Part shown: positions 7,554-20,184 of the stretch, piece by piece | How the letters are laid out: each line of letters opens with the position of its first letter | How positions within the stretch are numbered: position 1 is the stretch's first letter | From: Microtetraspora niveoalba | Lineage (GTDB): Bacteria; Actinomycetota; Actinomycetes; Streptosporangiales; Streptosporangiaceae | Direction of reading: 5' to 3' | DNA: 64,000 bases | Assembly: GCF_001570405.1 (NCBI RefSeq) | Contig: NZ_BBYM01000010.1 | Location: forward strand, 112,909-176,908 | Translations under genes and position numbers: made by a program | The notes under the pieces: model-generated | Told to the model about the DNA's origin: nothing | The model's input: only the letters and a program-made list of their open reading frames with translations | Database searches by the model: none

Positions 7554-8369
7554 TCAGGTGGCGGCGGCCGCCCTTCGCCGGTCCTCCGGGACGACCATCG
7601 GCGTCCCCGTCTGCGGGTCGGGGACGATCTCGCACCGCAGGTCGAAGACCTCCTCGACCAGGGCCGGGGTGACGATCTCGGCGGGGGCGCCCTCGGCGAC
7701 GATCCTTCCCGCCCGCATGGCGACCAGATGCGTGGCGTAGCGGCACGCCTGGTTCAGGTCGTGCAGCACGGCGACGATCGTCTTGCCTTCGTCGCGCAGT
7801 TCCCGGCAGAGCTCCAGCAGCTCGTACTGGTGCGCGATGTCGAGAAAGGTGGTCGGCTCGTCGAGGAGCAGCAGGTCCGTCTGCTGCGCGAGCACCATGG
7901 CGATCCACGCGCGCTGCCGCTGACCGCCGGAGAGTTCGCCGACCTGCGCCTCCGCGAGGTCGTTCAGGCCGGTGCGTTCGAGGGCGAAACCGATCGCCGC
8001 GTCGTCGTCGGGGGACCACTGGCGGAGCAGGGTGTGGTGCGGGTAGCGGCCGCGCCGCAGCAGTCCGCGAACACTGATCCCGTCCGGGGCGATCGGATTC
8101 TGCGGCAGGAGGGCGACCCGGCGGGCCGCCTCCCTGCCCCGGTACGACCAGATGTCCCTGCCGTGCAGCATGACGCGCCCGCCGGCCGGCCGCAGCCCGC
8201 GGGCGAACGCTTTGATCATGGTCGACTTGCCGCACCCGTTCGGCCCGATGATCATCGTGAACCCGCCGTCCGGGATCCTGAGGCTGACGTCGCGCACGAC
8301 CGGGACGGCCCCGTACGAGATCGTGACACCCTCGGCGACCAGACCACTCGCACCTGACGGGGTGTTCAT
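7554..8369 (-). CDS. Iron-siderophore ABC transporter, ATP-binding protein (271 aa)
   Basis: FecE/FepC-type ATPase on the cytoplasmic face of the uptake system. Walker A is GPNGCGKST (about residue 43), signature LSGGQRQR, Walker B LLLLDEPTTFLD, and the switch histidine is in VLHDLNQA. The start at 8369 is chosen because the ATG overlaps the permease stop (ATGA) and follows GGAGGAAGGGAAGCC; an ATG at 8387 would add six residues. It is the last gene of the operon binding protein-permease-permease-ATPase, all coupled by short overlaps. Confidence 0.95.
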   Translation of the reverse strand: MNTPSGASGLVAEGVTISYGAVPVVRDVSLRIPDGGFTMIIGPNGCGKSTMIKAFARGLRPAGGRVMLHGRDIWSYRGREAARRVALLPQNPIAPDGISVRGLLRRGRYPHHTLLRQWSPDDDAAIGFALERTGLNDLAEAQVGELSGGQRQRAWIAMVLAQQTDLLLLDEPTTFLDIAHQYELLELCRELRDEGKTIVAVLHDLNQACRYATHLVAMRAGRIVAEGAPAEIVTPALVEEVFDLRCEIVPDPQTGTPMVVPEDRRRAAAAT

Positions 8370-9418
8370 AGGCTTCCCTTCCTCCATTCGCGGGTCAGCA
8401 GATAGCCGAGGTAGAGGCCGCCCACGGCCAGCGTGTAGATGCCGACCGGCAGGTTCCCGGGGACGGGCGACTGCTGCGCGGCGAGATCGGCGAGCACCAG
8501 CAGAAGCGCGCCGACCAGCGCGGCCGACACCAGATGAGGGCCGGGCCCGCCGGTCAGCCGCCGGGCGATCTGCGGAGCCGTCAGGGCGATGAAGGCGACG
8601 GGGCCGGCGACGGACACGGCCCCCGCGGAGAGCACCACCGACAGCACGACGGACACGGCTCTGGTGCGCGCCGGTTCGGCCCCGAGCGCGGCGGCGACCT
8701 CGTCGCCCATCTCCCCGATGACGAGGCGGCCCGCCACGAGCACGACCAGGGGCGCCACGACGAGGAGGACCGCCCAGATCGTGGCGGCGTGCTCCCAGGA
8801 GCGCGCCGCGAGACTGCCGTTGAGGTACGCGGTGAGAGCGGTGGCCCGGTCCCGCTCGACGGCGTACACGACGTACTGGGTGAACGCCGTCGAGACGGCG
8901 GTGACGCCGATGCCGGCGACGATGAGACGCCCAGGGTTGCGGAACCCGGTGCCGGTGGACACGTAGAGCAGGGCCATGGCCCCCACGGCGCCGACCAGGG
9001 CGCCGACGGGCACCGGCAGCACGCCGGGCAGGAACAGCGCGACGACGGCGGCTCCCGCCCCGGCGCCCGCGGACAGTCCGATCACGTCGGGGCTGCCGAG
9101 AGGGTTGCGGGTGACGGTCTGGAACAGCGCGCCCGACAGCCCGAGCGCGGCCCCCGTTCCCACGGCGACGGCCAATCGGGGCCCGCGCAGGCGTTCGAGC
9201 ACGAACGCCTCCTTCCCCTCCGCGCCTCCGAAGACGGCCCCGGGCAGGTCCGCGAGGGGGATGCCGAGCCGGCCGAGGGACAGGGTGGCGACCGCGGCCA
9301 CGACGATCAGCGCCACCGTGACGATCACGACGACGACGGACGCGCGCCCGACCGGGATCGCCACGGCTCGGCCGAATGTGACGACTCCGCGCGGGGAGAC
9401 GGCGCGGATGGGTGTCAT
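8366..9418 (-). CDS. Iron-siderophore ABC transporter permease (FecCD family), second subunit
   Basis: Integral membrane FecCD permease of 350 aa with about nine or ten hydrophobic helices. Family hallmarks are GAALGLSGALFQTVTRNPLGSPDVIGLSAG (split here: GLSGALFQ, RNPLGSPD), MGDEVAAALGA in the coupling region and PVAFIALTAPQIARRL. It pairs with the neighbouring permease to form the channel for ferric siderophore. Start and stop both overlap neighbours by four bases, so the three membrane-complex genes should be made in fixed ratio. Confidence 0.95.
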   Translation of the reverse strand: MTPIRAVSPRGVVTFGRAVAIPVGRASVVVVIVTVALIVVAAVATLSLGRLGIPLADLPGAVFGGAEGKEAFVLERLRGPRLAVAVGTGAALGLSGALFQTVTRNPLGSPDVIGLSAGAGAGAAVVALFLPGVLPVPVGALVGAVGAMALLYVSTGTGFRNPGRLIVAGIGVTAVSTAFTQYVVYAVERDRATALTAYLNGSLAARSWEHAATIWAVLLVVAPLVVLVAGRLVIGEMGDEVAAALGAEPARTRAVSVVLSVVLSAGAVSVAGPVAFIALTAPQIARRLTGGPGPHLVSAALVGALLLVLADLAAQQSPVPGNLPVGIYTLAVGGLYLGYLLTREWRKGSL

Positions 9419-10470
9419 GAGGCGCCCTTCATCCTGCGTACGGCGAGCAGCAGCGCCGGAGCCCCGACGAACGCGGTCACGACGCCGACCATCAGCTCCT
9501 GCGGCCGCAGGACCAGCCGGCCCACGACGTCGGCCAGGAGCAGCAGGGCAGGGCCGACGACCGCCGAGAACACGATCCGCAGCCGGAAGTCCACGCCGAC
9601 GAGCGCCCGCACGATGTGCGGCACCGCCAGGCCGACGAACGCGATGGGCCCGACGGCGGCGGTCGCCGCCGTGCTCAGCAGCACCGCCGCGACGAGCCCG
9701 CCCGTACGGGTCAGGGCCGGGTTGGCCCCCAACGCGGACGCGGACTCGTCGCCGAGGGCGAGCGTGTTGAGCGCCGGGCTCAGCAGCACGGCGACGAGGA
9801 GGCCGAGCACGGCCGGCGGAAGGACCGCCCCCAGGACGTCGAAGTCCCGCCCGCCGAGGGCGCCGACCACCCAGTAGCGGTAGCTGTCGAAGACGCGCGG
9901 CTTGCCCAGGGTCACCGCCTGCACGTACGCCGTCAGCACCGCCGAGACGACGGCCCCGGCGAGGACGAGCCGTACCAGACCGGCTCCGGAGCCCGCGGCG
10001 CCGATGACGTGGACGAGGAGACCGGCGAGGAGGGCCCCGGCCAGCGCCCACCACACGCCGGCCCACTGACCCGACGCGCCCAGGAAGGCGGTGGCCGTGA
10101 CGATCCCCGCCGCCGCGCCGGAGGTGATGCCGAGCAGACCGGGGTCGGCGAGCGGGTTCCGCGTCACCCCCTGCATGAGCGTTCCGGCGACGGCGAGGCA
10201 GAGGCCGGCGAACACGCCGAGCGCGGTCCGCGGATAACGGCTCTCGACGACCGTGGCGACGCCGGGGTCCGCGGTGCCGTTCAGCACGGCGAGGACCTCC
10301 GAGATCGACGTGGGGCGGCTGCCGAAGGCGACGCTCGCGAACACCGCGAGCCCGAGCACGACGACCGCGACGAGCCCGATGAGCCCGATGAGCGGGAACG
10401 ACGGCCGCCGCGTGGGGCCGGGGCGCTTCGCGCCGGCCTCACGCGGCGGGGTGCCGGTGCCGGTGACCAT
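9415..10470 (-). CDS. Iron-siderophore ABC transporter permease (FecCD family), first subunit
   Basis: 351-aa FecCD permease. Hallmarks: AGLCLAVAGTLMQGV and TRNPLADPGLLGITSG, then LGDESASALGAN (coupling helix) and GPIAFVGLAVPHIVRAL. A 30-residue Pro/Arg-rich cytoplasmic lead precedes the first helix. The ATG at 10470 (MVTGTG) lies 17 bases after the binding-protein stop. The longer frame up to 10548 overlaps the binding-protein gene and was rejected. The ribosome site is weak, so expression may depend on read-through from the gene upstream. Confidence 0.94.
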   Translation of the reverse strand: MVTGTGTPPREAGAKRPGPTRRPSFPLIGLIGLVAVVVLGLAVFASVAFGSRPTSISEVLAVLNGTADPGVATVVESRYPRTALGVFAGLCLAVAGTLMQGVTRNPLADPGLLGITSGAAAGIVTATAFLGASGQWAGVWWALAGALLAGLLVHVIGAAGSGAGLVRLVLAGAVVSAVLTAYVQAVTLGKPRVFDSYRYWVVGALGGRDFDVLGAVLPPAVLGLLVAVLLSPALNTLALGDESASALGANPALTRTGGLVAAVLLSTAATAAVGPIAFVGLAVPHIVRALVGVDFRLRIVFSAVVGPALLLLADVVGRLVLRPQELMVGVVTAFVGAPALLLAVRRMKGAS

Positions 10471-10487
10471 GCGGGGCTGGACGGTTC

Positions 10488-11537
10488 TCAGCGGTCGATG
10501 GTCGCGACGGCCTTGTCGATCAGCGGCAGATAGCGGTCGATCACCCACGGCACGGTCAGCGGGTTGATGATCGACGACGCGGTGACGAACGAGGTGTCGT
10601 CACTGGCCACGACACCGCCGCGCTTGACCGCCGGGATGGCCGCGTACAGCTTCTGCGCCTCGATCTCCTTGCGGGTCTTCTCGTCCGTGTAGAACGTGAA
10701 GAGCAGGTCGCTGCCCTCGAGCTTCTGCGCGTTCTCCAGCCCGATCAGGGCGGAGGCGGTGCCCTTGGTCTCCTCGAAGGAGTTCACCACCGGGTCGACG
10801 GTGAGCCCGAGCGACGACACCATCTCGACGCGCTGCTCCTCCGGCTTGAACACGCCCAGGGTGCCGGGGCCGCTCGTGTAGATGTAGGAGAACGTCACGC
10901 CCTTGTACTGCGGGCGGCTCGCTGCGGCGTCGGCGAGCTGCTTCCTCACCTGGGCGATGAGGTTCTCACCGTCGGCCGACCGGCCCATCGCCTTCGCCAC
11001 GATCTTGATCTGCTCGTCCCACTTCGTGCTCCACGGCAGGCCCGGGTACGCGACGGTGGGCGCGATGTCCTTGAGGATGTCGTACTGCTCCTGTGTGATG
11101 CCGGACCACGGCGCCAGGATCAGGTCGGGGTCGAGCTCGACGATCGTGTCGTAGTCGATGTCCTCACCGCCGTCGAACTGCTTCGGCAGCGTGCCGCCGG
11201 CCTTGGTCACCGCCTCGTGGATCCACGGCAGATAGCCGGTCTTGTCGCTGCCCCACGCGTAGCTCTCGATGCCGACCGGGATCTGTCCGAGCGCGATCAC
11301 GGTCTCGGTCGACCCCTGCCCGAGGGTGACGATGCGCTTGGGCGCCTCGGGGATCGTCGCCTGGCCGAGGGCGCTGTCGACCGTCACCGGGAACGCGGTG
11401 CTCTCGGTCTTCGCCGGCGCTGCCGCGGCGGGCTCCTTCTCCGCTGCCGAACAGCCGCCGAGCGCCAGGACGGCCGTGGCGGCGATGGCCGAGAGGGTGA
11501 GCGCACGGCGACGCACGCGGGACAAGCTGAACGACAT
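10488..11537 (-). CDS. Iron-siderophore substrate-binding lipoprotein (349 aa)
   Basis: Periplasmic-binding-type lipoprotein (FecB/FhuD fold) anchored outside the membrane. The signal peptide RRRALTLSAIAATAVLALGGC ends in the lipobox LGGC (Cys at about residue 28). The mature part has PKRIVTLGQGSTETVIALG, PDLILAPWSGI and the long central helix of class III binding proteins. The ATG at 11537 is used, with AGGAG/GGGAA sites upstream; the longer frame would destroy the signal peptide. It is the first gene of the operon, 120 bases downstream of a near-perfect iron box. The substrate is probably a ferric hydroxamate or mixed siderophore, but the sequence does not say which. Confidence 0.95.
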   Translation of the reverse strand: MSFSLSRVRRRALTLSAIAATAVLALGGCSAAEKEPAAAAPAKTESTAFPVTVDSALGQATIPEAPKRIVTLGQGSTETVIALGQIPVGIESYAWGSDKTGYLPWIHEAVTKAGGTLPKQFDGGEDIDYDTIVELDPDLILAPWSGITQEQYDILKDIAPTVAYPGLPWSTKWDEQIKIVAKAMGRSADGENLIAQVRKQLADAAASRPQYKGVTFSYIYTSGPGTLGVFKPEEQRVEMVSSLGLTVDPVVNSFEETKGTASALIGLENAQKLEGSDLLFTFYTDEKTRKEIEAQKLYAAIPAVKRGGVVASDDTSFVTASSIINPLTVPWVIDRYLPLIDKAVATIDR

Positions 11538-11656
11538 GGGTGTTCCCTGTTTCTCCTGGACCGCGCGGCCTTTCCCCACCATCACAGGAGAAAGGGAAGG
11601 GCCCGGGGACGAGCCCATGCTGAGACTGCGCAGGTCATCACCTGAACTAGAGCAGC

Positions 11657-11675
11657 TTAGGTAAGGCTAACCTAT
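11657..11675. promoter_or_regulatory. Iron box (DtxR/IdeR/DmdR operator)
   Basis: TTAGGTAAGGCTAACCTAT matches the 19-bp actinobacterial consensus TTAGGTTAGGCTAACCTAA at all but two positions and keeps the dyad. It lies 120 bp upstream of the binding-protein start. Iron-loaded regulator bound here should repress the uptake operon. Confidence 0.92.
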
Positions 11676-11727
11676 GAAATGTCGGGTTTTCAATCTACCC
11701 TCGCCTTACCCGGCCGCCCCGTCCCGA

Positions 11728-12411
11728 TCAGGCCATGTCGAAGAAGCGGCGCTCCAGGTCGGTCGCGCGCCGGAAGACGTCCAGGACCCCGCCCTGCTCG
11801 GCCTCCGAGAGCGCCGGGCCGATCCGGTCCAGTTCCCCGCGCAGGAATCCCACCCAGCCCTCGAAGGCCGGGCCACTGTGCAGGTCGATCCACTCCCGGT
11901 ACACGAAGTCCTCGGGGAGCGGATCGACCGCGCGTTCCGCCCAGCCCAGGTACGTCCACTCCGCGACGCACAGCACCGCGATGATCCGCGCGTACGACTG
12001 ACCGTGGCGGGCCTCGTCCATCAACGCGCGGAACTCGACCGTGACCGGCTCCGGCGTCACGGGGGATGCCGGGTCCTCGCCGAGAGCCGCGAGCGCCCGG
12101 TGGAAGTAGCCGCGCTCGGCGTCGGCCACGGTGAGCCCGAGGAACCGGGCGACGGGGACGCGCGCCTCGAAGGTGTCCGCGGCCGCCACGGCCGCGCCGA
12201 GCAACGCCGTGAAGGCGTCCACGAACTGGAAGTCCTGCACGAGGTACCGGCGCATGTCGGCCTCGCCGCGCAGGATCGCGGCGGCGAACGGATGCGTGAC
12301 CACGGCGGTCCAGTCGGGCTCGCTCGACGCGCGCAGCCACTCGCTGAACCGGGTATGCCCCCCGGCCGCGCACCAGTCGGCGTATGAGGTGAAAGACGTC
12401 ATGACTGGCAT
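11728..12411 (-). CDS. TenA/thiaminase-II family protein (227 aa)
   Basis: All-helical TenA/PQQC-fold enzyme, probably an aminopyrimidine or related thiamine-salvage hydrolase. Seen: HPFAAAILRGEADMRRYLVQDFQFVDAF (the conserved Asp is in QDF), then LCVAEWTYLGWAER near residue 145 and YREWIDLHSGPAFEGWV. In the third block both a Cys and a Glu lie near the usual catalytic position, so I cannot say whether it belongs to the TenA_C or TenA_E branch. No TPP riboswitch is visible upstream. ATG at 12411; ATG at 12402 is an alternative. Confidence 0.85.
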   Translation of the reverse strand: MPVMTSFTSYADWCAAGGHTRFSEWLRASSEPDWTAVVTHPFAAAILRGEADMRRYLVQDFQFVDAFTALLGAAVAAADTFEARVPVARFLGLTVADAERGYFHRALAALGEDPASPVTPEPVTVEFRALMDEARHGQSYARIIAVLCVAEWTYLGWAERAVDPLPEDFVYREWIDLHSGPAFEGWVGFLRGELDRIGPALSEAEQGGVLDVFRRATDLERRFFDMA

Positions 12412-12434
12412 CGTCTCAAGTCGCCCTCCAGCGG

Positions 12435-12965
12435 CTACCCGACCAGCGTCGCGTAGCGCTGCCGCAGCGCCTCCTGGTCCCGCGGCGACCAGTCCAGCGT
12501 CTCACCGCTCAGACGCGACTCGATCAGGTCGAGGATGTGATGCCAGCCGGCGGCGTTGCGGGAGAGGATGGTGGTCAGGTCGTCGCCCGCCGCGATGGTC
12601 GCGGCGGCCGCCCGGATGTCGTCCATGCGCAGCCTGTGGGTGAGGACGAGCAGCGCGCCGGTCGGGGCCGCGTCGATCCGCCAGGTGACGACGGCGCTGG
12701 GATTGACGTCCTCGAAATAGGTGTGCTCGAACAGGCGCGGCGGCTCCACCCGCAGGACACGATCCACCACACGATGACCGCCCTTGTGCTGGGAGACGAG
12801 AAGCCCTCCCGGACGGAGGTCCAGCTCAGTGCCAGTGCCCGACCATCGCTCGATCTCCGCCGGATCGGTGACGGCGCGCCACACCACGTCGAGAGGCCGC
12901 GCCAGGAGGCGCTCGTACCGGAAGGTGAGCTCTTCACCGTGACGCTCGATGGTGCCGTCGGTCAT
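12435..12965 (-). CDS. SRPBCC/AHSA1-family protein (176 aa)
   Basis: START-like (activator of Hsp90 ATPase C-terminal-like) ligand-binding fold: FRYERLLARPLDVVWRAVTDPAEIERW at the start, LRPGGLLVSQHKGGH in the middle strands, PPRLFEHTYFEDVNPSAVVTWRI, and the long C-terminal helix GWHHILDLIESRLSG. Such proteins bind hydrophobic ligands or act as small regulators; the ligand is unknown. The ATG at 12965 follows GGGGGAA. It lies 23 bases upstream of the TenA gene on the same strand, so the two are probably cotranscribed. Confidence 0.88.
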   Translation of the reverse strand: MTDGTIERHGEELTFRYERLLARPLDVVWRAVTDPAEIERWSGTGTELDLRPGGLLVSQHKGGHRVVDRVLRVEPPRLFEHTYFEDVNPSAVVTWRIDAAPTGALLVLTHRLRMDDIRAAAATIAAGDDLTTILSRNAAGWHHILDLIESRLSGETLDWSPRDQEALRQRYATLVG

Positions 12966-13589
12966 CCCGCTTCCCCCTGTCCGTCCTGAGCGGCCGACAC
13001 CCGTCTCTCCGGAGGCTCCGCTCTCATCCCCATGGTCCGTCCGCCCGCTCGCCGGATGGAACAGCACGCTGATCCCGGCGGGGGCCTTGATCTAAAAGCA
13101 CTGGGCGAGCTCCGGGACCGACAGTGGCCCGAGTGCCCGCCCTCCGCCCACTCGCCACGCGGCCACCATCCGAACCGCTGGATCAGGTTTCACAGCCCGC
13201 CGGATCCGAGCGCCACCCGGATGGCGGAGGCACGCCCACCTGTGCGGAACATGATGCCCTCAAGAAGCGCCACCGTGGCCGGCTCTCCGAACATCCAGCG
13301 ACGGGCCGCCAAGCGTCGCCCTTGATCCCCATGAGCACGAACATGCCCTGGGACTGAATGTTGCCGGCGACCAGATCCGTCGAAAGCATGGGAACTGTGG
13401 CAAACAAGGGCGGGTTCATCGCGTTATTGGGCGCTTCGGCGAAACTACTGACCAAGAAGTTCCGCACGCCGACCGACTAATGCGCCTCCTGCTGTACGGC
13501 TCTCGCCCTGAGTGGATTTCGACGAGTGCCACCCCACCGCGCTTCCCTGACCGTACGAAGGGTCCGTCATGGCGCGGAGGGTCACAGAA
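12966..13589. other. Gene-poor stretch next to tRNA-Ile
   Basis: No certain gene. A leftward frame at 13183-13467 (94 aa, MRNFLVSSFAEAPNNAMN...) has lower GC than its surroundings and a natural-looking first half. It has no clear ribosome site and no family I recognise; it could be a gene relic. No integrase or repeat of the tRNA 3' end was seen. Confidence 0.45.
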
Positions 13590-13633
13590 GATCAAAAAAG
13601 GCAACCCCCGGAGAACGGAAGTTGCCTTTGATC
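13590..13633 (-). terminator. Intrinsic terminator of tRNA-Ile
   Basis: Read leftwards, AAAGGCAAC and GTTGCCTTT form a 9-bp stem around a GC-rich loop, followed directly by a T run (TTTTTT). It begins four bases after the tRNA 3' end. GATC flanks both sides and extends the symmetry. Confidence 0.92.
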
Positions 13634-13636
13634 GGG

Positions 13637-13710
13637 TGGGGCTACCAGGACTTGAACCTGGGACCTCTTCCTTATCAGGGAAGCGCTCTAACCGACTGAG
13701 CTATAGCCCC
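13637..13710 (-). tRNA. tRNA-Ile (GAU anticodon)
   Basis: 74-nt cloverleaf on the minus strand. The acceptor stem is GGGGCTA/TAGCCCC with discriminator A. The D arm contains AGCTCAGTCGGTTAGAGC, the anticodon stem CTTCC/GGAAG holds the loop CTGATAA (anticodon GAT), and the T arm contains GGTTCAAGTCC. CCA is not encoded. Its place after gyrA and the DUF3566 gene matches the ileT position in other actinobacteria. Confidence 0.97.
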
Positions 13711-13813
13711 TCGTGCGTGCAACGAACGTTACCCCATCCGCAGGACGGAGGCGAATTCCGTTGCTCGAACGAGAGAAAGCTTACCGTGTCCGGAGGGCTG
13801 GTCGTGCCGCCGG

Positions 13814-13850
13814 CCGGTACGGCCACCGCCGGGAGCGGCAGCCGTACCGG
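13814..13850 (-). terminator. Hairpin after the DUF3566 gene
   Basis: CCGGTACGGC (13814-13823) pairs perfectly with GCCGTACCGG (13841-13850) around a 17-base loop, just after the DUF3566 stop. There is no T run. The same 10-base stem is used at 34533-34572. Confidence 0.65.
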
Positions 13851-13856
13851 AACGCG

Positions 13857-14782
13857 CTACTCGGCCTCGCTGAAGGTGACCTCGACGCCGCCGACGAGGC
13901 TGGACGACAGGTTGTAGATGACCGCGCCCAGCGTGGACAGAGCGGTGATGAGGACGACGTTGACCGCACCGAGCAGCGCCGTGTAGCCGAGGATGCGGAC
14001 GGGGTCGAACCACCCCTCGATGCTCTTGGCGAGGTCACTCGTCGCCTTGCCGCCGTCGCCGGAGGTGAGCTGGGTGACCATGTCGGTGATGGTGTCGAAG
14101 ACACCGAGCGCCGAGAGCACGCCGTACAGCACGGCCACGGCGACGAACAGCACCACGAAGCAGACCAGCGACAGGACGAAGCTGAACTTCATCGCCGACC
14201 ACGGCTCCACCCGGCGCAGCACCAGGTGGGCCTTGCGCGGAGCGCGGATCCCGGGCTTGCCGTCCGGGGCCGGATCGGTCCGTATGGCGGACTCGGACGG
14301 GGAGGCCGCGGCCGCCCCCGGCTTGGGCGCCGAGCCCATGGCGGGCCGGGGGTAGGCGGCGGTCGGGCCGGGACCGGCGACCTGCCTGCCGGGAGCGGAA
14401 CCACCCGCACCCGGCCCCTTCGCGCCAGGGCCACCGGAACCGGGACCGTTCGCACCGGGACCGCCCTGGGCCGGGTTGCCGGGGCCGGGGTTGCCGCCCG
14501 GCCGCTGGGGGCCCGAACCCGGGCCCCCGGGACGCGGCGCGCCTCCGTCGCCGGACGGCTTCCAGGACTGCTCCGGCCCCCCGGGCCGGACGCGGACGGT
14601 GTCCCCGGGCTTGCCGTCCTTGCCCGGAGGTGTCACATCATCAGCATCTCGCGCCACCCCAGCGACGTTACCGCTTTCGCCGACCCGCTCGGTCACCTGA
14701 TCCCGCATGGGTGAGGAGGCGGGACGGGCGCCTCCGGACTTCTTCTTGGGCGCGCCGGCCGCGTTCCCGCCGCTGGAGTTGC

Positions 14783-14786
<4 letters not shown>
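13857..14786 (-). CDS. DUF3566 transmembrane protein (309 aa)
   Basis: Membrane protein encoded right after gyrA in most actinobacteria (Rv0007 position). Residues 1-185 are Gly/Pro/Ala-rich and presumably disordered cytoplasmic sequence. The DUF3566 domain follows: [24 protein letters not shown], a first helix (about 205-228), an extracytoplasmic loop with [12 protein letters not shown], and a second helix (about 268-290) ending VEVTFSEAE. Role unknown; a link to cell-envelope or division functions has been proposed for the family. The ATG overlaps the gyrA stop (ATGA). Confidence 0.92.
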
Positions 14787-17284
<2,498 letters not shown>

Positions 17285-17297
17285 GAAAAGTCAGTCC

Positions 17298-19435
<2,138 letters not shown>

Positions 19436-19481
19436 TGACGGCCGCTGTGATGCCCTGTAGCGCGACGATCATGTTTTCAGG

Positions 19482-19505
19482 GACCCCCCCTTAGGGAAGG
19501 GGGTC
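19482..19505 (-). terminator. Hairpin after dciA
   Basis: GACCCCC and GGGGGTC arms with a short loop follow the dciA stop by 25 bases. Read leftwards it could end the dnaA/recF-side transcripts before gyrB. No strong T run. Confidence 0.55.
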
Positions 19506-19530
19506 AGTCGCTCAGGCGCAATTATGGAGC

Positions 19531-20184
19531 CTAGCCGTAGGTGTCGCGGGGTCCGCGGCCGCCGCGGACGCGCAACCCGCCCTGTCGCGGCCCCGCCCCC
19601 GGGCCGCGCACCCTCACGCGCTTGACCGTGCCGTCGCCGAGTTCCTCGTTCAGCCGCCTGACCAGCGTGGCCGCGAGCAGCCGCACCTGCGTGGCCCACG
19701 CGGTGGAGTCGGCCGCCACGACCACCTCTCCGTCCTCGAAGGACTCCGGCTTCGTGTGCGCGGCCAGGTCGGGTCCCACGATCTCGTGCCAGCGGCCGAA
19801 CACGCCGCCCATCGCCACCGGCCGCTCCCAGCCGCGGTCGGCGAGCAGGTCTCTGATCGCCTTCGCGAAGGGTTGTGGATCGCCGGCGTCCCGACGCTGC
19901 CCGGAGGACCGGCGGCGCGGCTCGCTGCGCGGGAGCTGCCCCCGCCTCGCCGCGTCCGCCTTCGCCTGGGCCAGCTTCTCCCGCGCCAGCGCCGCCCCTT
20001 TGGCGGCAGTGTTCATGGCACTCGCTGTGCTTACGGCGCTCGCTTCGCTCGCGCGGTTCGGGGCGCTTTCGAGGCGGCTCGTGCCCTCGTCACGTCCTCG
20101 CTCGTCCCTCGCTGCGGGCGTTCCTCGGTTACTTCCCCGCCGCGCCCCGAACAGGTCAGGTGCCTGTGGAAACTCATCGGACAC
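19531..20184 (-). CDS. dciA: DciA family (DUF721) helicase-loader-like protein
   Basis: 217 aa. The C-terminal DciA/DUF721 domain spans about residues 105-195: [55 protein letters not shown] and [17 protein letters not shown]. In bacteria without DnaC/DnaI this protein helps load the replicative helicase DnaB. Residues 1-100 are Arg/Ala/Ser-rich and low in complexity, and include a stretch (bases 20021-20054) that matches a repeat in the murJ leader. GTG start at 20184, overlapping the recF end by 11 bases. Confidence 0.92.
   Translation of the reverse strand: MSDEFPQAPDLFGARRGSNRGTPAARDERGRDEGTSRLESAPNRASEASAVSTASAMNTAAKGAALAREKLAQAKADAARRGQLPRSEPRRRSSGQRRDAGDPQPFAKAIRDLLADRGWERPVAMGGVFGRWHEIVGPDLAAHTKPESFEDGEVVVAADSTAWATQVRLLAATLVRRLNEELGDGTVKRVRVRGPGAGPRQGGLRVRGGRGPRDTYG

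Noticed and set aside
12412-12434. TPP riboswitch before the TenA gene
   Set aside because: Only 23 bases separate it from the upstream gene, and no THI box (CTGAGA) was seen upstream of the pair.
13590-13710. Attachment site of an integrated element at tRNA-Ile
   Set aside because: No integrase and no second copy of the tRNA 3' end in the window.
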